Origin: Litomosoides sigmodontis
Lineage: Eukaryota; Nematoda; Chromadorea; Rhabditida; Onchocercidae
DNA length: 64,000 nucleotides
NCBI GenBank assembly: GCA_963070105.1
Contig: OY718806.1
Coordinates: 6,655,865-6,719,864 of the forward strand
Direction: 5' to 3'
Made by a program: the position numbers and the translations under genes. The notes under the pieces are model-generated. The model was not told where the DNA came from and ran no database searches. It worked only from the letters and a program-made list of their open reading frames with translations. Each line of letters opens with the position of its first letter. Position 1 is the stretch's first letter. Shown one piece after another: positions 51,901 through 64,000 of the stretch.

Positions 51901-54664
51901 TTTTTGATAGATTTGATTACTCCACTATTATACCGTTATTGTCATCTGAATCGCTACAGCATTCTCTTTTTTCTGAGTTAAAATATGGCACTCACTGAAG
52001 CTGTCAAGGATAGTTAATTTGAAAAAAAATACTGTGTTTCGAAAAAATACTGTACTGGTACAGAATTAGTTATCTTTGTGAGGGAGGAGCCTGTCAGGTA
52101 TCTATCCAATCACCTCAGTAAAGATGACCCAGAGTATTCTGAATAGAAGTTACAATGTCTCAATTTTCGACAAATATACTTCCATGAATGAAAATTTTTT
52201 GTGTCATTGAAGGAATTTCAGGAAAAATTTCCTATGAGACTTTTTGATTCAGCAGAAAAACGTACAAAGATTTATGGCAACCTTGTTCAAAATGTTGATG
52301 TAATGATGTTACATACACAATCAATAATAAATGATGTGGAGAGCTTCTATACCGCGTTAATTATTTATCTTGTAGAACAATAATATCGGCAATCGGAAGA
52401 GACTCAGCAAGTATGACATGCTGATCCAGCGTCCAATTTTTTGTGTAGTTTTAAATTATGCATTCATAAAATGCTTGGTTTAAATCTTTTTTATTTCTTT
52501 TTCGCTTAAGCTTGCAACTTGAACGACATAGTACTAACCAACAACTTTGAATAATTTCAATAAACTTCATTCGCTTGATTTTTTACTTTTCATATGTATA
52601 AGTGATGACTGTAAACTTTGGAAATTTTGGGTTTTATAATACCTATCTATAAATGGCAGTTTCAGAAAATGTTTGTAACATTAGAATATGTCCTACTTGA
52701 CGGTTTATCGGTTACTTAAGCTTTGCGGGTTCATGAAGGCCCAGCAGAACATGTTTTGCAAGTGATTTTTCCTCAAATTTAGTTGAAAATCATCATTAAT
52801 GATGTCCCTTTTGGTTGATGTAATGCCTCTTTATTAGAGTTGAAAAGGTACATTGTTACATGGTAGTACCAATGAGTGTTACAATGAAATAGCACACGTT
52901 TAAAAAAAAATGGGATTCAGCAACATGTTTTTGCTTTCTGGAAAAGACGCCTGTTTTCAAGCCTGATGTTTTATTGCATCCTCTTTTCAAATATATGTGT
53001 CTGGCGCTGCAAAAATGTTTTTTTTAGCGAGAAATTCTAATTTTCTCTAGGAGGGAAGGCGTAGATACATAGCGTATGGCTTTTGTTTTCATTATTAAAA
53101 GTTCCTTTCAATTAGTGGTGAGTGTAATATGCATGCAGAAATGTTTTCGGTTTCCTATTTCCTTAATTTATTCTGAAAAATTGTACTTCTTTTCCTAATA
53201 AGTTTTTGAACACATGTTGTGCTTTTTGAAACTGCCGTTAATTTTTAATCATCCATTATTTCGAGAATATTTAAATTGGTTGCCATAAATTAGATGTAGA
53301 AATCAAGTAGAGGTGTTGTTAGTAGATGCTGCTGGATGTGATTTGTAGATATGATATGTCTACCGTTCGCAGATTTTTGAAAGTTCCACATTGATTTGCT
53401 GTTATTTCTTCTTAGCCTAATTTTGGCGTCTTATTTTTTTATTTCAACTTTGATATTCCAGATTTAAGTATTTTTAAAATTATTAATAATTGCAAAAAGT
53501 ACAAGAACAAAGTTTGGATGGTTTGATACATGAAGCTTGAAAACCAGTTTTATTAGCTGGTTTTTTTTTACAGATTTATTTAAGCCATTGTCGCGAAGTT
53601 GGTAAATGCATAACGACGGAATTTCCTAAATTTAAATTAAGTATTGCACAGGCAATAAGTAGGAATCGTGCAAATGATGAACAAAAAGGTTTGAATTTGC
53701 TAATTTCTAATCCGCTAAATTTGTTTTAAAAATTTTTAAGCTCATCTTCAGCCCTGAGGCTGTACTATAGACCTGCACATTTTTATCGGTCGTCTTAGTA
53801 TTTCTAAATCTAATGCTGATATTTTGATGTCTTTATGTCCCGTTCAGGCGAAGAGGATGTTTCGATAGTACGTAATAATACTGAAGATGGTGCTACGAAA
53901 AATAGCTCCAATGAACACGTCAAGGTTGTATAATGTTTTGAATTCCTTGTTTTTTTTTGCTTTTTAAAACATTCTTCAGGTTCATTACATTGATTTTATT
54001 GAGCAAATTATATGTGCTTGATTTATTATACTTCTCTGCTGAATAGCAAAAAGTGAAGAGCATATTCTTATTTCTTTTCATTTTATTCTGTTATTACTCG
54101 CGTGTTATTTCTGTCATGTACACAAACGAAATTTGTAGATGAAAAACAATGAGTCATCGGTTACAGAATCGACTGTGGGGACTTTAGAACACCTTAATTC
54201 GATCTTTTCTGAAGATTTTTATAAGCCGCTATACGATTATCTACAGTAGGTCATTTAATTGTTATCGTAGATAGATATTATACAGTGAGTAATAATCCAT
54301 TTCCATACGTGGTAAATCTCTAGAGTTTTTTATCAGTAATTTTATTTTGTGCTCAAGTCACAGTAATGCATGCATAGAAGTCTTAACAAATCACCATTTT
54401 AATTTTGGTCTTAAGACATTTTGTAAGCTGCATTTTGTCACCGTTTTTTAAACTGATCTATGGGCTCATCAGACTAAAGCAAAGTTAATTTTTTTCAGCA
54501 AGCTCAATGGTGTGAATTTTCCTATTGAAGGTTCTCTCATTGTTGGACTAGCAAAAATGATAATTGGTGAACTTCCAGTGAATGAGCAAATCTTCTTCGC
54601 AGATGCAGTCTGGGATCAGTGGTTGATAAATTACCGTAAGGAACATCCAGAATTTGATGAATAG
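45936..54664 (+). CDS. putative nuclear protein with duplicated HTH-like region
   Basis: Exons: 45936-46026, 46976-47326, 47451-47596, 47730-47771, 47981-48360, 48496-48608, 48947-49104, 49392-49526, 49643-49760, 50044-50169, 50351-50500, 50587-50699, 50814-50987, 53574-53688, 53848-53924, 54139-54245, 54499-54664; 853 aa, all phases consistent. The N-terminus (MKKRLNVE, KRRRE) and KRKPKKVHR resemble nuclear localisation signals. Two segments align: KLRAALSEVLLRHIPITEVS (exons 7-8) and KMRDAIFEVLYNSKTLSEAS (exon 13). Each is followed by a second short helix and a TYVR/PYITR-like third helix, as in pipsqueak-type helix-turn-helix folds. The C-terminus ends EHPEFDE. The first exon, exon 4 and the exon 5/6 junction are the least certain; exon 1 could instead end at 46042. 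I do not recognise an orthologue, and DNA binding is inferred from the fold resemblance only. Confidence 0.68.
48441..48493. repeat. 20-bp tandem repeat at a splice acceptor
   Basis: Two full copies of ACAT(C/T)TCATTTCAATGAAAT and a partial third, ending at the CATAG acceptor of the exon at 48496. Each unit contains the palindrome TTTCAATGAAA-like core. It replaces the usual polypyrimidine stretch. Confidence 0.85.
50988..53573 (+). other. 2.6 kb intron of the HTH-like gene
   Basis: Phase-0 intron from AAT|GTAAGC to TTTTTTTTTACAG, far longer than its neighbours. It holds a 60-codon open stretch at 52201-52383 that looks mildly coding. I see no transposon ends and no repeat. Confidence 0.5.
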
Positions 54665-57600
54665 AAAGAGTTGGCGCGGACAAGTTTTGTATTTCACTTA
54701 GCAAACCTCGGTTGGAATTAGATCAACGTCTATCAAAATAATTGGCTCATAATGAGTTGATTCGCTCTACTAATCTCATGACACCAATTGGACACATTTT
54801 TAATATCGGACTGCTTGATTTAAAATTGTTCAAAATACCTCCGAAAACGCTTTTTTTTCAAGTCTTCGCTAAACGGTTAATTTTTAACGTATTTCAAGGT
54901 TTTGTAGATCATCACTTCAGAAGTGCTGTTAATAATATGAAGTCTCCTTGGTTGTGTTTATTTCTGAAGTATTATAGGAAATGTAACATTTATCAAGTTT
55001 GGTTTCACTTAACACAATAATAGAGAATTTGGTGGAGGAGCACTTGTTTAACGACATCTGTTCTAACAAATTTGTTATTTATGCCTTTTCAATTGCTTTG
55101 TAATTGATTTATATGCTTTTTAATCGTTCTGATAGTTCTGTTAGTCTGTTTATGGAAAATATCAACTTGTATTATCACTTCCCTGTCAGTACCTGTTTCT
55201 ATGGATTGACTGATATCGACTGTTCACAGATCTCGTTTTACAGATACGTCTTGTTGCTTTGGTATTACGTGCTTGTTTTCCTCATGGAACAATTAATTTT
55301 TGACTTAAAATCTCACAAAGCAGTCATTTTGCTGCTTTATTGTTTTTGTTCAACTTTACTCACGCAATAAGTTAGTGAATGATAATCAATGATGGGGCCA
55401 AAGTTTTTCTAGAAGTGGTCGCGACACATGTTGCGAAAGTTTCGTGGTATGTCAAATGTTGCTTTGCTTCAAAGTACAATTTATGCTTCTGCGCCGTTTT
55501 GTGGTAACGACTATCGAATAATTAAATATTTCTTGAGGATTTTACATTCGTCACAGTTTCAACCGTTTCAAATTTTGTGTGCTATTTGAAAACATCCATG
55601 TTCATGGTATTTATCAAATAATGAGGATATCGGGTTTCTCAGTCACTGTATCATTTATTGTCTGATTTGATTTCTCTGAATTCAAAATGAAACTCATGCT
55701 GTGTTTGTTGCTAAAATGATAAAGCTGAATGATAAACGAAAAGAGGACAAAGGCAATTCTTAATGGAAAATTCCTAAGTGTATCATATCAGTTAATTTTT
55801 CCATAGCCATGTTTAGCCAGTGAAATTTGTAAGCTTAAAGATGTGATACCCTCACTGCTATTATTCCTTTCATTGTTATTCTTTAAAGTGATTAGGCGGA
55901 TTTAGTACAAATTATGGACAAAATTTTTGCATAAATTCGGTCAAGTATGATTAATTTGGAACTAATTCTACATCAACTTTAATGTTCACCATACATCCAC
56001 GTTGGTAGTGAAGTTTATTTGGATTGGCAGTTCTGTATGGACTAGAAGCTCCGCATTCCGTTATACACTCTTATTTCCCATGTCCTTAATGGCCGAAAAG
56101 AAGTTGAAATCGATTAATAAACAAAACTTATGTACTTGGTATAAACCAACGATTTTCTTCACTTCCTTCTCTTTATCTTTCGTTTTCTCCGCATGATTTC
56201 TTAGTTTTCTGCTCTGCGCTAGGCATAGCTTCACACTGTTGAATTCTCCAACCGTTGTCAGATTTCTTTTCGGCTATCGTTATAGCTACAATACTGAAGC
56301 ACTTAATAAGGCTGCTGTTATTCGGTGTTGCTTTGTGCTTACAACAGTGTGTGTGCCATTTGCAATCTGTTCGATAGCTATGACTATGGTGATAGCGTCA
56401 TAAATAGTTGAAAACAATACAAATTGTTGAATTCCGAGAAATGATCCGTAGTGCATGCTATTATCGGGTATTTATAGCTCTGTACATGCTAACTTCTAAC
56501 TAATAAGCACAATCGTTCTCGTTCCGAAATAAACTGTTCAACTAAACGTTCTTGCTAACTAATATGATATTATCAGAGTTATTGCAATGATCATCGTGTA
56601 TTTAAAAAAAAACCATCCAAATATTCGTTATCGGAATTCCTCAGTGCCGGGTGATTTAGTTCCAAAACGAAACTGAATGACTTATTTTATTCAAAAGTGG
56701 TTCCGACTCATAAAGTTTATTGAAACATCATGCGAAATGAAATGAATGAATAAAAAAGTAGCTGTGTACATGGCGCAATTTTATTTTCTTTAAAATCCAT
56801 AGTTGGCTAAACTTTAGCAGAAATGTGATCAAATTTTCCAATTGACAATTCATCGCATTTCTTGTTATCTTTGCTTTGAAATTAGTAAAAATTGTTGTTA
56901 GTAAAAAAAAATTCTTATATTGTATGGTAAACAATTTTGCAAGTTGGTATTTATCTTATAGTACTCGTCACGGAATATTGAATATATTGTTCGTTCTCTC
57001 TAGAATATGTTTGTTTGAATTCCTGATCAATTTCATTATCCTGAGCTTTTTCCGTCGGCTATAATGGTTTTAGAAAATTTCTAAATTAAATTAATTCAAA
57101 TGCCAACTGCTGGGAATCTTCGTTGATTATGTGAACGATCTTTATTTGTCAACATTAAAAGCTTCTGTAATGTATTTCGTTCCAGTTTGTAACCTTCAAA
57201 AACAATCACGACATCATGTGTTACTGTGCAATACCACTAGGTTTTTATCCAGAACTTTTCTAGTTCCCAATTTGCAATTGAGAATTGTGAAATCGATGGA
57301 ATTCGTTTAAAAAAATGCTATTTCTATAAAAGTTTTAGTTCGGTCATTACACTACTGTAAAAGCAGTTATGGTACGATATAAAAAATAAGAAATACACGA
57401 TCAATCATTCCAAGAACTTTTCCCTCTGGTTTTCATCCACAGCGAATGTGGATCATCAGATGAAACCGTTAAATTCGAAAAACCATCAGCGATTTGTAAA
57501 TTTTCAGTAGTTAAAATATTCTAATTTTTAAGATATGCAGAAATGAAAACGGAACACAATTTAACATATTAAGGTATTAAATACCAGACTATGTCCCATG

Positions 57601-60203
57601 CATGACTGCAGGAACTCGTTGAAAAGCATTCTATTTTTCCCCATTAAAAAGCTCTAATTACCTTGGTTGTAATAACCTACCGGAACAGGATTTGGTGAAT
57701 AACCATAAGACAGTTCAATCCTTCAGATATTTCATACATAAATTACATCAGGGATCATTTGTCACACTCATTATCGTTGCACGCAGGAAAACAAACAAGC
57801 AACAATTTTGGGCAATCAAATTTTTGCTCTGAATTCTCAAACCTTTTATATCATTTTGACATCTCAATTGAACAGGTCATAATGAACGTAATAACAAACA
57901 AAACTTCCAATCTTCTTGCTCTAAGTTCCCAGCCCTCTTTTTCTAAGTTCCCAGCCCCTTTTCTCTTTCTGGTCTCGTAATCAAGAGCATTCTCATTTCA
58001 TTTTAAATGAAAATGAATCAGATTTCTGGTAGTTTACCCTAAATCTCAAGCAACCGCTTCCTGTAAAATATTTAAACATTCACTTCAATTTAATTTTATG
58101 CAAAACAGGAGAAATGAATTAGAATCCAACTCTGAAATTTATAAAATTTTAACGGGAAGGAAGGGTCAATAGGTCGCTCGCAAATAAATTTAGTAATATA
58201 TTAATATAAATATAAAATGTACGTATAAAATAACTGCGACATTGATAATTGAGCAGTTGTGTCGTAGACACAGTACACTGCTTATGCCAATAATAAGTAA
58301 CCAAGACTAAAAACTAGCAAAACGCTAATAATTCCCATGATTTACTTCGTAGTTCAAGTTTGAAGATGAAGTGAATCCTTGGAAGAAAGACTTATTTCAC
58401 AGATTGAAGAAACCTATGTTAATCGAAAGAGAATCGTAAAATAGCAAAGTGCATGAAGTTGGACTAAAGGCAATCAACCTGCGGTATTATAAATATATGA
58501 TCAATTAGGTACAAATAGAAAATGTATGTGGATTTAAACACTTTTATCGCTAATCTAAATGTTAAATTTTTAGTGCAGATATATTCAAACTGGAACAGTT
58601 TTAGCGGTAAGAATTTTGGGTCAACTTTATCAAGTAATAAGGTTAATTCTTCAAACATCAATAATGGCACTATTTGCCGAAAAATGAGCATACATATATG
58701 CATGTTAACTAACACAATCTAATCAACTGATACCAAATACATCTCATTCTTAACAGTTTTATGAATAGCAAATTTTCGAGACAAGATTTCATTTTAATAA
58801 AATTACTTTCATTTCAACCTAAAAATGTTTCCCATATTAAAGAAATAGAACTGATTAATTTGAAGTGGAAAGTTTTCGTTGCATCCTTTCAACTTCATTC
58901 TTTCGAAGCAAAATTTATTCTATCAAAAATTGCTATTCTAACATCCAAAATCTTATATAAGTCCAACATTTGAAGCATATAAACTCCTAGTAATATCAAT
59001 TTCCCGTTCTTAAATTTCAGTTAAGAGATAGGTTAGACAAAAATTTCACAGCAAAAGTGGTGAAATCTTGCATGGCCAACAGCTAAACTTTAAAATATAA
59101 CAAATGAAGGTAAGTATAACTGGAAATTGCTAGTTTTCACATTTCATTATCAATTCTCCCAAGCAATCATGCACATTGATAGCACACAAATGAAAATTAG
59201 CATCTAATTTAATCATAACAAAAAGCTACTTTACGTCTTATCACTCATTCCATTGGTCAGCTCATATACATGGTCTGAATCTTTTTACACATCATACCGA
59301 TAAGAGGAGCATTTTTAAGACACATTTTTTAAGACATTATCAACTGACTTTAATGATTGGAAGGTAATGGTTACTCTTCGGAGTGCGCAAGAGAGTAAGA
59401 GTAAAGAACAATAAAAGTTAACAACACTAGCATTAGCTTACGGCTGTGAACAGCAACTATCGGCCTCCTTCCTATACAGGATTTTCTGCCATACGAAGGG
59501 AAAAGAGAGCTATCTGCTTCACGATACTTTTTAAAATTCATATCCAAAATACAGTTGTAGGAACCTGTGTTTTAATTTGATTTGGTAAGCAAGCATATAC
59601 ATACACCCAGCAAAACTGATACAATTAGCATAATTCGAGTGTCAGAAGACTCAGAAGACGAACAATTTTACCCACAAATATGTTACCGTTACCAATAAAC
59701 GTGATTTTATAAAGAATTTTCAAAAATAGAAAACATACAAAACAAAAAAAAAATTTAAGAACTCTAAAAACTGACTGATAAGAGGTAAAGAATAGCATTA
59801 AAGTTTGTACGCCTTAGATATAAAATTATTTTGTAGGCACTTGTTTGGTAGTAAATTCTCAGGAATTTTTCAAACAAAGATGATTAAAAAATGAAGTGAG
59901 CAACGAACCTAGACATATGCTTGAGAAAATTTGTGAAAAATATGTACGAACAAGCGTTATCGAATTATCTAGTGTTAACGGTTAAAAAAAAAAAAAAAAA
60001 GGTAAAACACATTTCGAGGAAGAAATAAGATTTGGAAAGATAATGCTATCCAAAACGAGCAAAATTCTAATCGAAGGCATCGTTCCTGTCCAATTTCCCA
60101 ATGAGAAAATTTATTGGAAAAATAGAATTTTCAAAAATTCGCAATAACCAAAAATGACATTGATGATTCGATATGATATGAAGAAATAAGTGACTAGAGA
60201 AAA
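54665..60203. other. interval downstream of eps-8 and the HTH-like gene
   Basis: No well-supported gene. Minus-strand exon-like blocks at 59485-59442, 59274-59235, 57720-57662 and 57520-57401 may belong to a longer eps-8 transcript. A 15-bp tandem repeat (CTAAGTTCCCAGCCC) is at 57921 and 57943. A run of 17-18 A's lies near 59983-60000. Confidence 0.35.
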
Positions 60204-63200
60204 CTAAAAGTATCTGAATTCTCCTCGCTTGCCTTGTCGTTGTTTGATATATTCCGGTGCATCGTCACTCATAATACCCGGACGAGGACTTACCGATAAA
60301 GATGCTCCGCGATGCGACATTGCATTTCCCTGCGATGACATCCGATCCTGTAAATATACGACTAAGCATTTGAAGTAATAACACTTAGATTTTACGACCC
60401 GCATTTCTGTTTGATATACAAATTTATATTGTCAACGGCCTTTCATCTCCAAACAATAATTCGAAATACTACTTTTGAGTTACAAAATACGAAATATTAT
60501 GAGCAGAGACACATTGCCTCACATATTATCTATTAATTGAAATACTTACTACGTGAAGTGTCGGATCCTGAGGTGGTAACGACTGAGGGGAACTGCGATC
60601 GACGCTTACAACGGACAGTATAGTATGCGGGACGTAACCAACACGATGGTGAACATTTGTACATTCCCACCAATTTTTATTATCGTTTAAGACCTTTAAC
60701 CAAATTTCTGCATAGTTTTCTTTTAGTGATAAGTGCCAGAAAATTTTATGACGCATATAAAATACCGAATTCAAACGCAATAACATTCAATAATATGAAT
60801 TAAAAATTTTCGAACTCGCCTCAAGAAATTCACCCTGACTGACGGTTAATTCCTTCGGATTCTGTGCAACTCGAGTATGTGTAACTTGCACAAGCTTGGC
60901 ATGACGGATTATAATATCATCAAGAAAAGCTCGTTGTCGTGGACTCTGTTCCTGCAAAATGGGCCCAAATGACGGGCTTATGTGATGTTGCTCATTGTCG
61001 TTGAACTGAGACTGATAAGGCTGTCGTCGGGACACTGCCGGTGACGGTTGACGTGATGTCCTGTAATTTCTTCTAATGACTGAATTATTATATTTACTGC
61101 AAAGATATATATGTAGGACTTAAATATTTTAAATAAATTTACTCATTTTGTCTTGTCGTGTAATTGCTACCCACAGATCTTTGTTCGGCTTCTTGCGCAA
61201 TCATTTCCTTTTCAGCTGCTAAGCGCTGCTTTTCCTGTCTGGAAAAGATGTTAGATTCAATTCACTCATATCGTTCTCATCTTCCATTCTGTGCAGAAGG
61301 CAACATGGAAAGTAAAAGGGTAACTACTACAGCCCGGTTCTCCACATATCTTACAAGCAGATGATAGATAACCTTTATCATCTTCCTTCACTACATGCAC
61401 ATACCTGCCTAAGCTTGGGCGAAGTGTAGTCTTAATATCTTGCTCTATACAATGTTTTCACGAAATTTCATCTAAATGTCCTTCCTCTACCATTGCTTCC
61501 TCTTATATTTTCGCTAGGTAAAAACATACAGGATTCTACGCTCATCTTCAATGAGTCGTCGTTCACGCTCGGCGATTTTTTCTCTTTCAAAATCCAAACG
61601 TTCCTTTTCCAAAGACATGTGATCCAGATCAATATTTAACTAAAGATAAGAATTTAATAGAGACAGAATTTAATATACACAACAGGAAGTGGCCATCCAG
61701 AGATACATCTACGTAACACCAACAATACTCTGTCATAGAAGCTATTCAACAACTAACTAACTATATTACCAATTTCAAACAAATGCCAAATGACGTCCTA
61801 TCACAAAATGCTGTCATTATTTAGCTTATTAGCGAACAACAATGCCAAAAAGTCCACCACTCTTGCCAAAACGGTGAACAAGTTTTCACAGTTACACAAC
61901 TCCTCTACACTAGCTATGAAAAATATGCGAATTTTCATACGTTATCAACAGAGTGATCCCTGATGGGTGGTCGATGAACGTATGAATTTTGAGTAGGTGG
62001 TGGGGGTGCACTCACACCACGATGAATTGGTTGTGGCATTGACTGATATCGTAGTGGACTTTGTGGACCACCATAATTATCTGGATAACCATATGGTGCG
62101 AAACCATCCAAAAAAATAGGTCTATAAGGCTTAGGCAATGGTCCAATCCAATCTTCTCTGCAATTTAATTTAAATAAATATAGCTTTGCATCAATTTGAT
62201 TCCTGCTCAATACATTGAGAATGGTTCAACACATGTAAAGCAAAATTTGTTGTAAAAAAAGAACGAAAAACAAACGGCGCTATTCTCCACGCTTCTCCCA
62301 TAGCCATCCATACATCAGACTCTCTACTTGTTAAACAGTTCTGTAACAGTTCACGAGTATCTCGCGAAAGTAACGGGGAGATGACCTAAAAAATAGCGAT
62401 TACTTCCGCCAATGATGAAACTTCCTTGATTATATTAATTTCACTACTAAAATTAGAATTTTTACAGTCACAGTTCGTTGTCTGCGTACCCTATTGCCAT
62501 AGCAGATACAGCAAACACAGTGTACATTGTTTCATATTTTGTTTTATTTTCTAAAAACTCGAGAGAACAAATAGTAGCTTTGAAATTTCCAACATGAACA
62601 ATGAGAAATGTCCGATAATGGTAAATTATACCTGAGGAGCGACATTTCTTCCGAGACCCCAACGACATGCGTCAAGTATGATTGTGAGCGGAGTGAACAA
62701 GAAATGCAATAATTCAGGTGCATTCGGCTCATGAATGTGATTTTTTAGTTTAGCCTATTAAAAAAAAAAACGTTTTCTCGAAAAGATGTTGCGAAAGAGT
62801 TTTATTTTAGTACCAGTGATTTCCGAGCCTAATCTGAAGAAAATTTCAATTTACACTTGAAAATCATTACTGAAAGACTTAAAAGAAGCAAACTGCTCCT
62901 CAATGTGCAATGAGGGACAGTTTGTCACAACAACCAAAATATTCCAACTTACCAATAAATTGAATGACAACTTGAATTTTTGCAAAATGTCAACAAATTC
63001 AAATTCCGCGGGAAGTTGTGCGCGCATCTGTAAAATACCGCTTTGTGGATCAATATGCGTGCGTGAGTTCTGCTTACGATGGGAACGTTGTCGATGGTTT
63101 TGAGCTTCAAGTTCACGTTGAGCAATTGCAGCCGATTGTATACGAGCAACAAATCGTTCTATGTCATCGAAACACCGATTTAATGTGTTCTAAATTGGGT

Positions 63201-63753
63201 ATTTATAAAATACTTCAAATATTTGAAGAACACATTTTACAAACCTAATTGCCATGCTTATGAGACGATGACTTAGTTAATGTTTGTTAATTGAGGCAGA
63301 AAAGTAGTGGAATCTATTTTTGAATCCATGAGGAAAATGGTAAAACTGAACATGTTCAACACAACTGTTCCTTATTTCAGTTTGTATTGCAATAAATTTG
63401 CTCAAAAAATGGCTTTTAATCCGTGCTCATAGAAAATACCAATCCTTACCACATCCCTTTCAAATGATTCACTACTGTCTGAACTGGCGGAAGTGTCATC
63501 ACGATAACCTCGAGTAGGTGGCCCTGCAAAAGAGTAATAACTTAGCACAAATATACAAATGCTCAAATTCGTAAATTAACTTAATTAAAGCTCGAAAAAA
63601 CATCAAATGATCGAAAAACATACCCATTAAAAATGGCGGTTGATACCCAATCACAAAGCCCGTATCGCGTCGTCCCGTTCTCACTTTTTTATAATGTCCA
63701 GATAGGAATGCCTTTATGTCATCCACAACATCATTTGCTGAGACGCGATTGCA
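60204..63753 (-). CDS. eps-8: EPS8 homologue, 3' part (N-terminus outside window)
   Basis: Actin-regulating signalling adaptor (EGFR kinase substrate 8). Exons (minus): 63753-63624, 63523-63450, 63189-62953, 62754-62632, 62385-62291, 62157-61941, 61639-61530, 61238-61143, 61060-60820, 60693-60550, 60347-60204, phases consistent. Order: NDVVDDIKAFLSGHY; a helical segment (NRCFDDIERFVARIQ); APELLHFLFTPLTIILDAC and VISPLLSRDTRELLQNCLTS, both typical of the EPS8 middle region; a Pro-rich stretch; a charged coiled coil (EKERLDFEREKIAERERR); and an SH3 domain (VTHTRVAQNPKELTVSQGEF, NWWECTN, GYVPHTIL). A 47-residue tail ends at TAG. The N-terminal PTB domain must lie beyond 64000. The C-terminal actin-capping/SAM-like effector region is not in this model. 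The last exon contains an internal GTAAGT donor (60293), so a longer isoform is possible; C. elegans eps-8 also makes C-terminal variants. The SH3 intron appears to use a GC donor. Confidence 0.9.
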
Positions 63754-64000
63754 CTGAAATAATCAGACCAAATTATCTCATTTATTTGAATGGTGAAGAT
63801 TGGAAGAAAGCATCCTCTTCATTCCCTCCGCCTTTAGCAGTTTATCATCGTAACAGCAATTTCACCCTTTCATGTACTGTATGATCACTTTATCGTCACT
63901 ATGGGGCATAAAACATTTTCTTCAAAACAGATTATCCCTAAAATATATTTAACTATAAATTGAAACAAGGCTGAGTATCATGAAATACTAACATCAGAAG
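63754..64000 (-). other. eps-8 intron sequence at window edge
   Basis: Upstream of the TTATTTCAG acceptor at 63754 no further eps-8 exon is readable, so this is taken as intron continuing out of the window. Confidence 0.6.

Noticed and set aside
54742..55370. Two plus-strand ORFs (92 and 88 codons) after the HTH-like gene
   Set aside because: Likely 3' UTR or intergenic chance ORFs; no domain and no phase link with the gene's last exon, which ends cleanly at TAG.

Overview
The window looks like nuclear DNA of a nematode. It is AT-rich and full of dinucleotide microsatellites. Its genes are split into many short exons by introns of roughly 80-600 bp with T-rich TTTTCAG acceptors. The recognisable genes are animal genes, including the nematode-style muscle gene alp-1 and eps-8. 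Intron density and size suggest a clade III (filarial/spirurid-like) worm, but the sequence alone does not fix the species. I see no operon-like clusters, tRNA or rRNA genes, CRISPR arrays or bacterial genes. Exon models were built by hand from reading frame, splice phase and family resemblance, and their ends should be read that way.

From 1 to 9.2 kb, minus strand, lies an alp-1 (ALP/Enigma, PDZ-LIM) gene. A common 5' part (PDZ, ZM-like motif, linker; exons at 9224-5666) can join in phase to either of two 3' ends. One is a short ALP end with one LIM domain and stop at 3992. The other is an Enigma end whose first LIM domain lies at 467-1 and runs off the window. The ALP terminal exon sits between two ~98% identical 283-285 bp direct repeats. 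A frame-disrupted ORF (2438-1906) lies in the intron between the two ends. From 10.7 to 11.1 kb there is a tentative minus-strand 3' end with a hydrophobic segment. From 15.1 to 18.2 kb (plus) lies an NAD-isocitrate dehydrogenase regulatory (gamma-like) subunit, 399 aa. From 20.3 to 26.4 kb (minus) I reconstruct part of an unrecognised multi-exon gene.

From 28.3 to 34.0 kb (plus) lies a complete ORP5/8-type oxysterol-binding-related protein: PH domain, ORD with EQVSHHPP, C-terminal membrane anchor; 15 exons, 773 aa. From 36.9 to 35.0 kb (minus) lies a secreted cysteine-rich protein with two paralogous small exons, each bearing a furin-like site. From 37 to 45.9 kb I see no convincing gene. 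From 45.9 to 54.7 kb (plus) lies a 17-exon, about 853 aa protein with a duplicated helix-turn-helix-like region and a basic N-terminus. From 63.8 to 60.2 kb (minus) lies the 3' part of eps-8 (linker, proline-rich segment, coiled coil, SH3); its PTB-encoding 5' part is outside the window.

The genes are functionally unrelated: muscle/actin adaptors (alp-1, eps-8), a TCA-cycle subunit, a lipid-transfer protein, a secreted peptide-like protein and a putative nuclear DNA-binding protein. Three introns appear to use GC-AG splice sites. Two of these are forced by reading phase and one is supported by SH3 alignment.
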